DNA of 64,000 nt from CAZYTM01 sp964649725 (GTDB taxonomy: Bacteria > Desulfobacterota > Desulfuromonadia > Geobacterales > Geobacteraceae), in the NCBI GenBank assembly GCA_964649725.1, contig CAZYTM010000010.1:1-64000 (forward strand). Direction: 5' to 3'. Within the stretch, counting starts at the first letter, position 1. Each line of letters opens with the position of its first letter. A model generated the notes under the pieces. The model made no database searches and had not been told where the DNA came from. It saw only the letters and a list, made by a program, of their open reading frames with translations. Position numbers and translations under genes: made by a program. Positions 48,540 through 58,059 of this stretch are shown in pieces.

Positions 48540-50681
48540 GTGTTGAAGATGAACATCAGACTGCAAAAGCCACTTATCAATGTCATTCCTCGAAGTATTC
48601 GTGGCATGCTGCTATTGTATTTTACGGCAGGTACAGTACTGCTCTTTATTATAATGGGGCTGGTAAGAACCTTCGGGCTGCCATTCGGTATTTATCAAGG
48701 GGAAATGGCTGAGCATCAGTATGAGGCTATGAAAAGGCTTAATGCTGTAGCTGATGACAAAAAAAGTGATATTACTGAATGGTTTAACGAAAGGCTGGGT
48801 GATTTGCAATTGATGGTGCATGACCAGATAAATATTGACCGAATAACAATGTTTGCTGAATCATATAGAGAGGGTAGAGTCGAACCACAGACTTTGCTGG
48901 AGCTTAGATCATTGCTCGACAACTTCAAGGAAACCAGTCGATATGATTCTATTGAAATAGTTGATGCAAAAACTAGCAGATGTTTATTCTCCACTGATTC
49001 TGGTCATGCAGGTGCAGTTTGCGTTGTTGCTGGTAAATTGTCAGGAGGGGGGCAGGATTGGACTGTAAGGGTGTTTTTTGATGCATCTGCAAATGATAAC
49101 GGGACATATTTCTATATCGCTCATCGGATCAAACCAGTCAGTCATGATATAAATATACAGCTGCCGGTTCTTTATGTGCTTGCACGGGTTAATGTGGAAA
49201 ATTCCTACCTCAATTATCTCATCCATGGTTCAAGTGCTCTTGGTGAGACAGGAGAGATAGTACTGGTCGATTCAGAGCGGACACTTCTGGCTCCATTAAA
49301 ACATGATCTCCCAAATGGCAGCATCGCCCGGCCGCTCTCGTACAAGATTGCGGCCAAGCCTGCTGAATTGGCATCCATGGGTATCGATAGTATCTTGATG
49401 GCCGATGATTATCGTGGCGAACCGGTAATTGCTGCTGTGCGGCACTATCGGATTACTCCTGATTATGGTATAGGACTGGTGATCAAACAGGACCAGACAG
49501 AGATTTTGGCACCTTTGAAGAGAAGTATCATCTCTTTGGTTGTAATGTCTATGATCAGTTTAATAGCCGTAGTCTGTTGTCTCTTCCTTGTTGCCAGGTG
49601 GCTATTTACTCCGCTCGAGAAGATGACTGAAACGGTACGCAGGATAGAGACCGGGGATCTCGGCGCGCGTGTAGCTGTCACCAGCAGTGATGAAATCGGT
49701 ATTCTCGGTAAAACCTTTAATGAAATGGCTGAGCGTATTCAAGGGTGGTATGAGGAACTTGATGCTTTGGTACGTGAACGGACCAGAGAGTTGAGCCTGG
49801 TCAACAGTCAGCTCAACAGTGAAATTGAAGAGAGGATAAGGGCGGAAAAGATTGTCCTCGAACTGAATGTAGAGTTAGAGGAGCGAGTCCAGCAACGCAC
49901 TGCCGAGTTGGAGTCGGCAAATGATCTTCTGCTGCAGAATGACGAGCGGATCAGCAGACTCAATCTGGAACTTGAACATCATCTGCATCAAGTGACCGAA
50001 GCCAACCGAGAACTAGAAGCGTTCAACTATTCAGTATCCCATGATCTGCGGGCACCTTTACGACACCTGGCCGGCTTTGTCGAACTGTTGCAGAAGAAGG
50101 ATCTAAGTTCACTTGATGAAAAGGGGCGACATTACTTAACGGTTATTTCCGATGCTGCTCAGAGAATGGGATGTCTAGTTGACGATCTGCTCTCCTTTTC
50201 GCGGATGGGAAGGGCTGAGATGTCGCGGTTCAAGGTGGATCTACGACAGCTGACAGATGAAATAGTTAGTGAGCTTGACAAAGGAGAGACACCTGAGAAA
50301 GCTGTGACCTGGGTAATCAACGATCTTCCAAATGTTATCGGTGACAGCTCAATGCTGCGGCAGGTATTGATAAATCTGTTGAGTAATGCACAAAAATATA
50401 CCCGTCCGGGGATCAAACCGGTCATAGAGGTCGGCAGCGGAGCAGCAGAGCATGGAATGGTACAAATCTATGTAAGAGATAACGGTATAGGTTTCGACAT
50501 GAAATATGTTGATAAACTTTTTAGCCTTTTCCAACGTTTACATTCACCTGAAGAGTATGAAGGCACTGGTGTCGGCCTGGCAAATGTCCGGCGGATTATC
50601 AATCGGCATGGTGGTAAAACATGGGCTGAAGGTGTTGTAGATGAAGGAGCTACTTTCTATTTTACTTTACCTCGCGCATAG
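48540..50681 (+). CDS. Transmembrane HAMP histidine kinase
   Basis: 713 residues. A first membrane helix (about 20-40), a large periplasmic domain (about 42-325, probably Cache-like), a second helix (about 328-350), HAMP (about 352-405), a long coiled coil (about 410-490), then HisKA with His501 in FNYSVSHDLRAPLRH and an ATPase domain (NLLSNAQKYT, DNGIGFD, GTGVGLANVRRI). The kinase core resembles bacteriophytochrome-type kinases that signal to Rcp1-like regulators, and such a regulator is encoded next. GTG at 48540 follows the binding protein stop directly; an ATG at 48549 is an alternative start. Confidence 0.92.
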   Translation: MLKMNIRLQKPLINVIPRSIRGMLLLYFTAGTVLLFIIMGLVRTFGLPFGIYQGEMAEHQYEAMKRLNAVADDKKSDITEWFNERLGDLQLMVHDQINIDRITMFAESYREGRVEPQTLLELRSLLDNFKETSRYDSIEIVDAKTSRCLFSTDSGHAGAVCVVAGKLSGGGQDWTVRVFFDASANDNGTYFYIAHRIKPVSHDINIQLPVLYVLARVNVENSYLNYLIHGSSALGETGEIVLVDSERTLLAPLKHDLPNGSIARPLSYKIAAKPAELASMGIDSILMADDYRGEPVIAAVRHYRITPDYGIGLVIKQDQTEILAPLKRSIISLVVMSMISLIAVVCCLFLVARWLFTPLEKMTETVRRIETGDLGARVAVTSSDEIGILGKTFNEMAERIQGWYEELDALVRERTRELSLVNSQLNSEIEERIRAEKIVLELNVELEERVQQRTAELESANDLLLQNDERISRLNLELEHHLHQVTEANRELEAFNYSVSHDLRAPLRHLAGFVELLQKKDLSSLDEKGRHYLTVISDAAQRMGCLVDDLLSFSRMGRAEMSRFKVDLRQLTDEIVSELDKGETPEKAVTWVINDLPNVIGDSSMLRQVLINLLSNAQKYTRPGIKPVIEVGSGAAEHGMVQIYVRDNGIGFDMKYVDKLFSLFQRLHSPEEYEGTGVGLANVRRIINRHGGKTWAEGVVDEGATFYFTLPRA

Positions 50682-50693
50682 GAGGCATGACAA

Positions 50694-51137
50694 ATGAATG
50701 TGGAATTGAAAAAAATCCTGCTGGTTGAGGATAGCAGTAATGACGCTGAGCTTACCATGGAGGCGCTTGCTGAACAGAATATGGCCAATGAAGTGATCTG
50801 GCTCAGAGATGGTGCAGCCGCGCTTGATTATCTTTATTGTCGCGGGGACTATGCCGGCCGGCAGCCGGTAAATCCTGCCCTTATCCTGCTTGATCTCAAG
50901 ATGCCCAAGGTGGATGGGCATCAGGTTCTGAAGGAGGTTAAAGGAGATGAGCAACTGAAAACCATTCCGATAGTAGTATTGACCTCATCAAGTGAGGAAT
51001 CTGATCTGTTGCAGAGTTATCATAATGGAGTCAATGCCTATGTGGTTAAGCCGGTCAATTTCGGAGAGTTCATGGAGGCGGTAAAACAGCTTGGTATCTT
51101 CTGGGCGCTGCTAAACGAACCGCCCCCGAGTAGATAG
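50694..51137 (+). CDS. Single-domain response regulator, Rcp1-like
   Basis: 147 residues, receiver only. The acidic pocket is VEDSSND, the phosphorylation site is Asp67 in LILLDLKMPKVDG, the switch region is VVLTSSSEESD and the lysine is in YVVKPVNF. The insertion YCRGDYAGRQPVNPAL is typical of Rcp1-type regulators paired with phytochrome-like kinases. It has no output domain, so it acts by phosphotransfer or protein contact. GGAGG lies eight bases before the ATG, and it is 12 bases after the kinase. Confidence 0.94.
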   Translation: MNVELKKILLVEDSSNDAELTMEALAEQNMANEVIWLRDGAAALDYLYCRGDYAGRQPVNPALILLDLKMPKVDGHQVLKEVKGDEQLKTIPIVVLTSSSEESDLLQSYHNGVNAYVVKPVNFGEFMEAVKQLGIFWALLNEPPPSR

Positions 51138-51154
51138 CTGCAGGGAGGTTTTCT

Positions 51155-52825
51155 GTGAAGGGGAAATTAAGAGTCCTCAATCTGGAAGATAGTCCAAACG
51201 ATGCCGAATTGATAGCTGCAACTCTTGATGCAGGCGGGATCGATTGCGATATCATCCGGGTAGATACACGAGAGAAATTTATTGCAGTAATTGACGCAGA
51301 GGGAGCAGATATTATCCTGGCTGACTATTCGCTGCCAGCATTTGACGGTCTTACTGCATTGGGATTGGTACGGGAACGGTTTACTGATCTGCCATTTCTC
51401 TTTGTAACAGGGACCATGGGGGAAGAGGTTGCAGTCGATTCCCTGAAAAACGGTGCAACTGATTATATTCTCAAAAACAGGCTTTCTCGTTTAGTCCCGG
51501 CGGTGCTTCGTGCATTGCGAGAGACAGAGGAAAGACGCGAACTTGAGATAGCTGATATAGAACTGCGCAAGAATGAGGAGCGTTATCGTACCATCCTTTT
51601 GTCAGCCATGGATGGTTTTTGCATTTTCAACAGTCAACTACGTTTTCTGGATGTAAACAAGTCATACTCAAATATGACCGGTTACAGTAGGGATGAACTA
51701 TTAGGCATGACGATTAATGAGCTGGAAGTTGTTGAAAGTGGTGATGATATTGCTCTGCGGGTACAACGTATTATAAATAGCGGTAATGAACGCTTTGAGA
51801 GTAGGCAGCGCTGCAAGGGTGGGAGGATTATTGATGTTGAGGTAAGCATAAATTATCTTGCCAGTGAAGCGAAGTTTTTCGTTTTTCTTCGGGATATATC
51901 GGAACGGAAATTAGCGGAGAAAGAAATATTCAAACTCAATGAAGAACTGGAACAACGAGTGGCAGAGAGGACTGCCAGCCTGGAACAGGCTACCGAGGAG
52001 TTACAACAGAGTCAATATAAACTGATAGAGATGGTAGAAAGCCTGAATAAGTCCAACAGTGCCCTGCAACAGGAGATAAAACAGCGGCGGCAAGCGCAGG
52101 ATGAGATCGGCTGGTTGAATGAAGACCTGCTTAGGCAACGTACCGCCCTGGAAGCTGCCAACCTGGAACTCGAATCGTTCAGCTTCTCTGTTTCCCATGA
52201 CCTGCGGGCACCCCTTCGCCACATTATCGGGTTTGCCAGGGCACTTATGGAAGAATGTGGCAACAGTGTTGGTGAAGTAGCTGTCGATTATCTGCAGCGA
52301 ATAGTCAAAGCCAGCATCAAGATGCAGGAACTGATAGACGGGCTGCTTGAATTGTCTAGGGTCAGTAGAGGGGAACTGCGCAAATCGGTTGTCGATTTGA
52401 GCTCTATGGCCAGAGATATTAGCCAGTCTCTCCTAGGCACATCACCAAATCGCAAGGTCATATTCAATATTGCCGACTCTCTGAGTGTGACAGCTGATCC
52501 GATACTATTAAGGGCGCTGCTGGAAAACCTGCTGGGGAATGCCTGGAAATATACAGGCAAGAAGGAGACTGCAACTATTGAGTTCAGTTGTGAAGAGAGG
52601 CAGGGGCAAAGAGTATTCTATATTAGGGATAATGGTGCTGGTTTTGATATGCTCTATGTCGATAAACTGTTCAGCCCTTTTCAGCGATTGCATAAGGCAG
52701 AAGACTTCGAAGGTACCGGTGTAGGTCTTGCGACAGTACAGCGGATTATCCGTCGTCATGGTGGCCATGCATGGGCTGAAGCTGAGATTGACAAAGGGGC
52801 AACTTTCTATTTTGCCATCCCATAG
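51155..52825 (+). CDS. Receiver-PAS-histidine kinase (cytoplasmic)
   Basis: 556 residues. An N-terminal receiver (1-125) has its phosphorylation site at Asp57 in IILADYSLPAFDG; a PAS domain (about 140-260), a coiled coil (about 262-335), HisKA with His348 in FSFSVSHDLRAPLRH and an ATPase domain (NLLGNAWKYT, DNGAGFD, GTGVGLATVQRI) follow. With no membrane helix it can receive phosphate or signals from the upstream kinase and relay them. GTG start with GGGAGG upstream. The ATPase half closely resembles that of the 48540 kinase, suggesting duplication. Confidence 0.93.
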   Translation: MKGKLRVLNLEDSPNDAELIAATLDAGGIDCDIIRVDTREKFIAVIDAEGADIILADYSLPAFDGLTALGLVRERFTDLPFLFVTGTMGEEVAVDSLKNGATDYILKNRLSRLVPAVLRALRETEERRELEIADIELRKNEERYRTILLSAMDGFCIFNSQLRFLDVNKSYSNMTGYSRDELLGMTINELEVVESGDDIALRVQRIINSGNERFESRQRCKGGRIIDVEVSINYLASEAKFFVFLRDISERKLAEKEIFKLNEELEQRVAERTASLEQATEELQQSQYKLIEMVESLNKSNSALQQEIKQRRQAQDEIGWLNEDLLRQRTALEAANLELESFSFSVSHDLRAPLRHIIGFARALMEECGNSVGEVAVDYLQRIVKASIKMQELIDGLLELSRVSRGELRKSVVDLSSMARDISQSLLGTSPNRKVIFNIADSLSVTADPILLRALLENLLGNAWKYTGKKETATIEFSCEERQGQRVFYIRDNGAGFDMLYVDKLFSPFQRLHKAEDFEGTGVGLATVQRIIRRHGGHAWAEAEIDKGATFYFAIP

Positions 52826-52885
52826 AGGGTCGTAGTAAATCATTAATATCTGCAATAGCACAGTCTGTTTTCTATTTTGACAAGT

Positions 52886-52927
52886 TCAAGCAAAAGGCCA
52901 GCGATTTTTCACTGGCCTTTTGCTTGA
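52886..52927. terminator. Bidirectional terminator between convergent signalling operons
   Basis: Perfect inverted repeat of 16 pairs (52886-52901 with 52912-52927), core AAAAGGCCAG/CTGGCCTTTT. It sits between the kinase stop (52825) and the cyclase stop (52931) and serves both strands. Confidence 0.93.
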
Positions 52928-52930
52928 TAG

Positions 52931-55027
52931 CTATTTTGATTTAGCTACAAATACTCCGTCCCAATCATCCGGTGGAGGGGCATGGAGAAAATCCTCACAA
53001 CGATCGAGATATATCTTGGCAGTTGCATCGTTATGACTGGCTACCATTTTGGCAAAAATATCCTTTGCCTGCGCAAATTGCCTGGCTTTATAGAGTTGCA
53101 GCGCTGTAGCAAAATCATCTATTGTTTCAGTATTTTTTACCATCAGCTCATAGATCGGGATCGGCAGGTTTTTCCCCTTCACCCTTACCAGGTCGACTTC
53201 ACGGAATATCATCGAAGAATCATTTACCAGCTCCCTGGTGGAACCGCTCACCAGGATATGGGTACCATACTGTTTGTTCAGACCTTCCAGCCGTGAGGCG
53301 AGATTTACGTTGTCACCGATGGCCGTATAGTCGAAGCGGATATCAGCCCCCATATTCCCTACGACCGCATCACCGGTATTGATACCGACGCCGATGTCAA
53401 TATTCAGCATCCCTCTTGCGGTAAAGCTCTGGTTCAACTCCTCCAGTTTGTTAATCATCCTTATAGCGCTTCGGCAGGCATAGGTGGCATGGTTCTCTAC
53501 ATCGAGGGGAGCGTTATAGATAGCCATAACAGCATCGCCGATATATTTGTCGAGGGTGCCACGTTCTTCCATGACGATTCTGGTCATAGGGCTGAGATAT
53601 TCGTTCAGCAGGGTTACCAGATCTTCCGGAGTCAGCGATTCTGAGAGGGTGGTGAAACCACGGATATCAGAGAAAAGAATACTAATAATGCGCTTTTCTC
53701 CCCCGAGTTTCAACCGGTCCGGGTTTTTCATTATTTCAGCTACCAGGTCGGCAGAGATATAGTTGCTGAAGGCCTTCTTCATGTAACGCCCTTTTTTCTC
53801 TATGACCAGATTCCGGTACGCCTCTGCGCCTAAGTGGGTCGATACAAGTCCTATGAAAGGGTAGAGGATGGTCAAGTCCAGCATGTGATTCTTAAAGAGA
53901 TAGAAATTGAGTGCTGCATAGAGGGCACTTCCAAGTCCTGAATAGGCTAGTCCCACCAGGGTTCCGGATGCCAGATTGAGAAGCAGGGCCAAAATTATCG
54001 GGAGTATGATAATGGCAGCCAGTTCAATGGAGATGGTTCGAGCATCGTGAAGCAGGTAGCGCTGTTCTATGGCATTGGATGCAACAGTTGCATGGATCTC
54101 TACCCCGGGCAGGGCAGGGTCGAATGGTGTAGCTCGAATGTCTCCTATTCCAATCTCTGTTGTGCCGACAAGTACAAGCTTACCCTTAAGAATATCCTTA
54201 GGGAGTCGGTCTTTGATAATATCCACCGCTGAAACCGTTATGAAAGAGTTTCCAGGACCATAAAAGTTGAGAGTAAACTCGCCATTTTCACTTACAGGTA
54301 TAGTCCTTTTACCGACTGCCAAGGTGCGTATGCCGAAATTGGCCACATCGACCATTATTTCGCCATCAAAGAAGTAGCGCAGCGATTTCAGCGGCAAGGA
54401 TGGATAGATGTCACCGTTGAAAAGAAGAAGAAGCGGAGCTTTGCGGAATACCCCGTCAAGGTCGGGAACTGCGTTGAAAAAGCCGAAATCAAGCGCACCT
54501 GCGGATACTTCGGCGATATTGGCGTCAACACTTGAAAATTCTCTGAGCGGTATGGACGTGACATTGTCATCGGCCTTGAGGAGCTTTATGCTGGAATTGG
54601 CAAGCAATTCTATAGTAATTGGGTCTATCTTCTGCTCTTCATTACGGAAAAAATACCCCATGACGATGTTGCCTGCATCGGAGATACCCTTTGCCAGCGC
54701 CTTGTCCTGCCGCGGGCCCTGTGGTTCGGAAAAGACAATGTCGAGAGCAGTCACTTTTGCGCCATGTTTTGCAATGCCGGAAAAGAGCTCCCCCTGTATC
54801 TCACGTGACCACGGCCAGCGACCTATCTCTTTGACACTCTTGTTATCCACGGCCACAATCACAACTTCATCAGGTGGCTTCATAGGCCCTCTGATCCGGA
54901 AACGGGCATCTTTGAGCCGTAGTTCAACCTGCTGGATAAATGGAGGCGCTGTACGGTAAAGGCCAAGGGCTATCAAAGCTGAAACAAAACCAATCAGTAA
55001 AAATGTTATAGTCTTTTTCATGGGCAT
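52931..55027 (-). CDS. CHASE2-domain adenylate cyclase
   Basis: 698 residues. An N-terminal membrane helix (5-24), a periplasmic CHASE2 sensor (about 30-330, with VVIVAVDNKSVKEIGRWPW and ALDIVFSEPQG), three membrane helices (about 335-410), then a class III cyclase domain (about 445-625). Metal-binding aspartates are in ILFSDIRGFTTLSE and YIGDAVMAIYNAP. Substrate residues Lys in TLDKYIGD and Asp in FDYTAIGDNVNLASRLEG indicate ATP, so cAMP is the product. It is the last gene of the minus-strand cluster, directly downstream of the FecR-domain gene, a pairing common in other bacteria. Confidence 0.94.
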   Translation of the reverse strand: MPMKKTITFLLIGFVSALIALGLYRTAPPFIQQVELRLKDARFRIRGPMKPPDEVVIVAVDNKSVKEIGRWPWSREIQGELFSGIAKHGAKVTALDIVFSEPQGPRQDKALAKGISDAGNIVMGYFFRNEEQKIDPITIELLANSSIKLLKADDNVTSIPLREFSSVDANIAEVSAGALDFGFFNAVPDLDGVFRKAPLLLLFNGDIYPSLPLKSLRYFFDGEIMVDVANFGIRTLAVGKRTIPVSENGEFTLNFYGPGNSFITVSAVDIIKDRLPKDILKGKLVLVGTTEIGIGDIRATPFDPALPGVEIHATVASNAIEQRYLLHDARTISIELAAIIILPIILALLLNLASGTLVGLAYSGLGSALYAALNFYLFKNHMLDLTILYPFIGLVSTHLGAEAYRNLVIEKKGRYMKKAFSNYISADLVAEIMKNPDRLKLGGEKRIISILFSDIRGFTTLSESLTPEDLVTLLNEYLSPMTRIVMEERGTLDKYIGDAVMAIYNAPLDVENHATYACRSAIRMINKLEELNQSFTARGMLNIDIGVGINTGDAVVGNMGADIRFDYTAIGDNVNLASRLEGLNKQYGTHILVSGSTRELVNDSSMIFREVDLVRVKGKNLPIPIYELMVKNTETIDDFATALQLYKARQFAQAKDIFAKMVASHNDATAKIYLDRCEDFLHAPPPDDWDGVFVAKSK

Positions 55028-55079
55028 TCACTTGGGTGACGTCAGTCTGGCAGATTTATTTCCAGGCTGACGTCCCTGA

Positions 55080-56129
55080 CTATTTGTCGAGCAGATTAAG
55101 AAGAGTTTCTACATTGTTTTTATGCTTACCCTGCGGATACTCTTTCAAATATTGCTGGAATCTGATTTTTGCCTGGTCCTTGAAATTCATGGTGTAGAGA
55201 ATCTCTCCGACACTGAAAAGAGCAGTCTCAGCTCTTACAGCTTTGGGATACTCTTCCAGAACCAGCAAGTACTCAGCCATTGCCGACTCTTTATTGTCAA
55301 GGAACCTTGAATAGACGGCACCACGTTCGAGACGTGCGTCTACCCGGATATCGTCGAGTTTTGTGAGGTCAAGGGCGATCTGAAAAATCTGCAGGGCAGT
55401 CTCGTACTTCCCTGAATCTGCAAGGCCACGGCCATAATTGACATTCCACCGGGCAACGATATTCGGCAGATTGTTACTATCCATCCACTCAGCAGGGGGG
55501 ACCGCGGCCGTTGCCTTGTCAAAGGCTGTTTTCGCATCTGCCAGCGGTGTACCTGGCTGGACTTTTACCGGCTCGATCGGCGTATAACCGCGGGTATTCT
55601 GGGTCATGGCATTTGCTGTCAGCGTTTGGGCTTCTTTCCCCTGACCTGATACGCTGACCGCCCCTTCGTTGCCGAAGAAGACGTTGGCTGGGCCTTCACT
55701 CAACATAAGGAACTCAGTGCCCTTTACTCCTGCCACGGCAGTGCCACTCTTGACCGTCAGATTGCTCTGACCGGAAAATTTTACCACTGAGGCGCGTAAT
55801 TTCCCCTGAGTCAGGTTGAATGATCCTTCCCGCTTTTTCTTGCTGAACATGAAACTGGTGATTTCCATCTCTGAATTGTTGGCCATGGTAAACTTGCTGT
55901 TATCAGCTAGGGTAAGCTCCAGCCAGCCATCTACACCAGTTTTTATCCAATAGCCTTCACTTATCTCAATAGTTGACTTGACAGGTGAATAGGAGATGTT
56001 GTTCTTGACTCGGTACTGGACAGCTCCGTTGAATTTGGAAATTTTTCCGACCGGTGCTGCCAGAACGCTCAATGGCATTAATGTGGCCATCGTGATGAGG
56101 AATAATATGATACGAATTTGAAACTGCAT
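55080..56129 (-). CDS. Secreted FecR-domain protein with TPR tail
   Basis: 349 residues with a signal peptide (about 1-24, ending VLAA). A FecR-type domain (about 28-180) has GWLELTLADNSKFTMANNSEMEI and GTAVAGVKGTEFLM. The C-terminal half (about 215-349) has TPR-like helices such as YETALQIFQIALDL and AKIRFQQYLKEYPQGKHKNN. In CHASE2/FecR gene pairs the secreted FecR protein may modulate the CHASE2 sensor; this is inference. AAAGGAGG precedes the ATG. Confidence 0.88.
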   Translation of the reverse strand: MQFQIRIILFLITMATLMPLSVLAAPVGKISKFNGAVQYRVKNNISYSPVKSTIEISEGYWIKTGVDGWLELTLADNSKFTMANNSEMEITSFMFSKKKREGSFNLTQGKLRASVVKFSGQSNLTVKSGTAVAGVKGTEFLMLSEGPANVFFGNEGAVSVSGQGKEAQTLTANAMTQNTRGYTPIEPVKVQPGTPLADAKTAFDKATAAVPPAEWMDSNNLPNIVARWNVNYGRGLADSGKYETALQIFQIALDLTKLDDIRVDARLERGAVYSRFLDNKESAMAEYLLVLEEYPKAVRAETALFSVGEILYTMNFKDQAKIRFQQYLKEYPQGKHKNNVETLLNLLDK

Positions 56130-56177
56130 AATTACCTCCTTTGTATAGGAATATAACAGAAATGTCTGTCCTAGAGA

Positions 56178-57113
56178 CTACTTTGCTGCACCCTGATTTT
56201 TCATGAACTCTACATATTCTAGCTGTACTTCTGCCGCTTTACGACTGTTGCCGCTTTTTTCATAAACTTTTACCATTTCAAGAAGGTCAGAAGCGGCTGA
56301 AGTATTATCTCCTGCCGCACTGCTGACGGCAAAGGCCCGTCGTAAATAGTCAATCCCTGCTGCGCTATTATCGGATGCATTGGCCAATTGCGCCAGACAG
56401 CGAAGGTCAACAGCAATTTTATGACTTTTCCCGAGATTCTTGTCGATGCTCAGCGCCTGTTCATATAAATCATTTGCTTCTTTGATCTCTAGCCTGCTGC
56501 GGGCTATATCACCAAGTAGACGCAGGGAATTGGACTCTTCTTCTCGCTGCGCCTGACGTTGCGCCAGTTCGAGCGCTCTTTTTGCTTCAGTTCTGGCTTC
56601 TGCAAGGGCGCCGTTTTGGAATAGAATCCTGCCAAGAAGATTGTGTCTTCCTGGGGCAATTCTTGAATCATCGAGAGTTATCTGTTTTAACCATGTTATC
56701 GCATCGGTTGAGTTATTCTCTTTAAAGCTGATCAGGGCCTTTTCAAATGCAACTTCCTGGAATAGCTGCGATGTAGAATCTGACAAAATGATGGCTTGAC
56801 CAATATATAACTTTGCCTGGCCTAAGTCTCCTTTTAAGCGGCATACTCTGGCGCTATTTATCAGTGCAACAATTTTCCCTTCTTTATTGTCTATTGCACT
56901 ATGCAGTCGCAAAGCAGAAGCAAATTCATCCAGGGCCCTGGTATGATCGCCACGAGATTCAGCCCTAAGACCACGCTGATTAAAGTTGATCGCCTGCAGT
57001 TGGGTGGAGGAAAGTTTTGCCTGTGGGCCACCACCGCAGCCGATACATGCCAGCAGGGGTATTGCAATAAGCAGCAGGCAACTTCTGTTGCATATAACTG
57101 GAATATCAGTCAT
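56178..57113 (-). CDS. TPR lipoprotein
   Basis: 311 residues. The signal sequence MTDIPVICNRSCLLLIAIPLLAC ends in a lipobox (LLAC, Cys23), so it is a lipid-anchored periplasmic protein. About six TPR-like helix pairs follow (for example HTRALDEFASALRLHSAI, ANDLYEQALSIDKNL). The start at 57113 is chosen because it gives this signal; it overlaps the MCE gene stop by eight bases. It probably acts as an adaptor of the MCE complex or of the FecR/cyclase pair. Confidence 0.85.
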   Translation of the reverse strand: MTDIPVICNRSCLLLIAIPLLACIGCGGGPQAKLSSTQLQAINFNQRGLRAESRGDHTRALDEFASALRLHSAIDNKEGKIVALINSARVCRLKGDLGQAKLYIGQAIILSDSTSQLFQEVAFEKALISFKENNSTDAITWLKQITLDDSRIAPGRHNLLGRILFQNGALAEARTEAKRALELAQRQAQREEESNSLRLLGDIARSRLEIKEANDLYEQALSIDKNLGKSHKIAVDLRCLAQLANASDNSAAGIDYLRRAFAVSSAAGDNTSAASDLLEMVKVYEKSGNSRKAAEVQLEYVEFMKNQGAAK

Positions 57114-58059
57114 GGCTGTCACCGGGGACAAACTCACGGTCAGTTGGTGCAGGGATGTGGTTCTTGAACGGCCAAGTCTCTTTGAGGGCATTGAGAAGAG
57201 TATCGACGCTCTGCACCGTATCCTCGGTCTTACTGATTATATTCGGCAACGATTTGCTGATGCTGCGCGTAGATTTTTCCACGTTATCAAGGGATGTGCT
57301 CACCTTGTCAAGCATTGGCGGCAGTTTCTGGTCAATATTTGTCAGAGTCCTTTCGACTTTTACCAGTGCCGGGCCAAGAGCTTTTATTTTTTCATCAGTG
57401 CTGCGCAGAACTGTCTGGGTTGAATCGGTTGCTCTGCTAATATCAGCGCGGGTAGATACCAGCAGGTTGTCAACATGCCCCCGTGTCCCCTGCAGGTCTC
57501 TGGTGAGTCGGTTGATATTGCCCAAGGTCTGTTTGATGTCCCCCTGCGGATCATTGATGTAACTGATAATCTCTTTAACTTCGTAAAGTACCGGTTTTAC
57601 CTGTTCTGCTATATCGTTGGCTACCTCTTCAAGCCCCTTGGATTTGACAAAGGTTATGGTGTCACCGTCTTTAAGCAGCTCTTTTCCAGAAGAGCTTACC
57701 GAAACCTCGATGATAGCATCACCGACCAGTCCCTCCTTGACTAAACGTGCTGTAGAATCCTTACGAATCCATTTTTGGTATTTCTTGTCTAACTGAATAT
57801 CGATATCGACCATGGCTCTTTCGTTAAGGGAGATTGAGCTAATCCTGCCGATTCTGAAGCCTGAGAGTTTTACCGCCATCCCCCGAGAAAAGCCGGTCCC
57901 TTTTTCAACGGTGAAGCGCAATTGATATTTCTTGGTGAAAATATCCTTTTCGATACCGATAAAGAGTATCGAAACAAGCAAGCCAGTAATGGCGATGGCA
58001 ATAAACAGGCCGATTTTCTTTTCCAGATTCTTAAAGCGGACATCTTCATCTTTCAGCAT
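57106..58059 (-). CDS. MCE-domain (MlaD-like) protein
   Basis: 317 residues. One N-terminal membrane helix (about 12-34), an MCE domain (about 40-120, EKGTGFSRGMAVKLSGFRIGRISSISL) and a long helical C-terminus (about 150-300). MlaD-like proteins form periplasmic rings on MlaE-type permeases and carry phospholipids. It overlaps the ATPase-like gene by seven bases and the TPR lipoprotein by eight. Confidence 0.92.
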   Translation of the reverse strand: MLKDEDVRFKNLEKKIGLFIAIAITGLLVSILFIGIEKDIFTKKYQLRFTVEKGTGFSRGMAVKLSGFRIGRISSISLNERAMVDIDIQLDKKYQKWIRKDSTARLVKEGLVGDAIIEVSVSSSGKELLKDGDTITFVKSKGLEEVANDIAEQVKPVLYEVKEIISYINDPQGDIKQTLGNINRLTRDLQGTRGHVDNLLVSTRADISRATDSTQTVLRSTDEKIKALGPALVKVERTLTNIDQKLPPMLDKVSTSLDNVEKSTRSISKSLPNIISKTEDTVQSVDTLLNALKETWPFKNHIPAPTDREFVPGDSHD

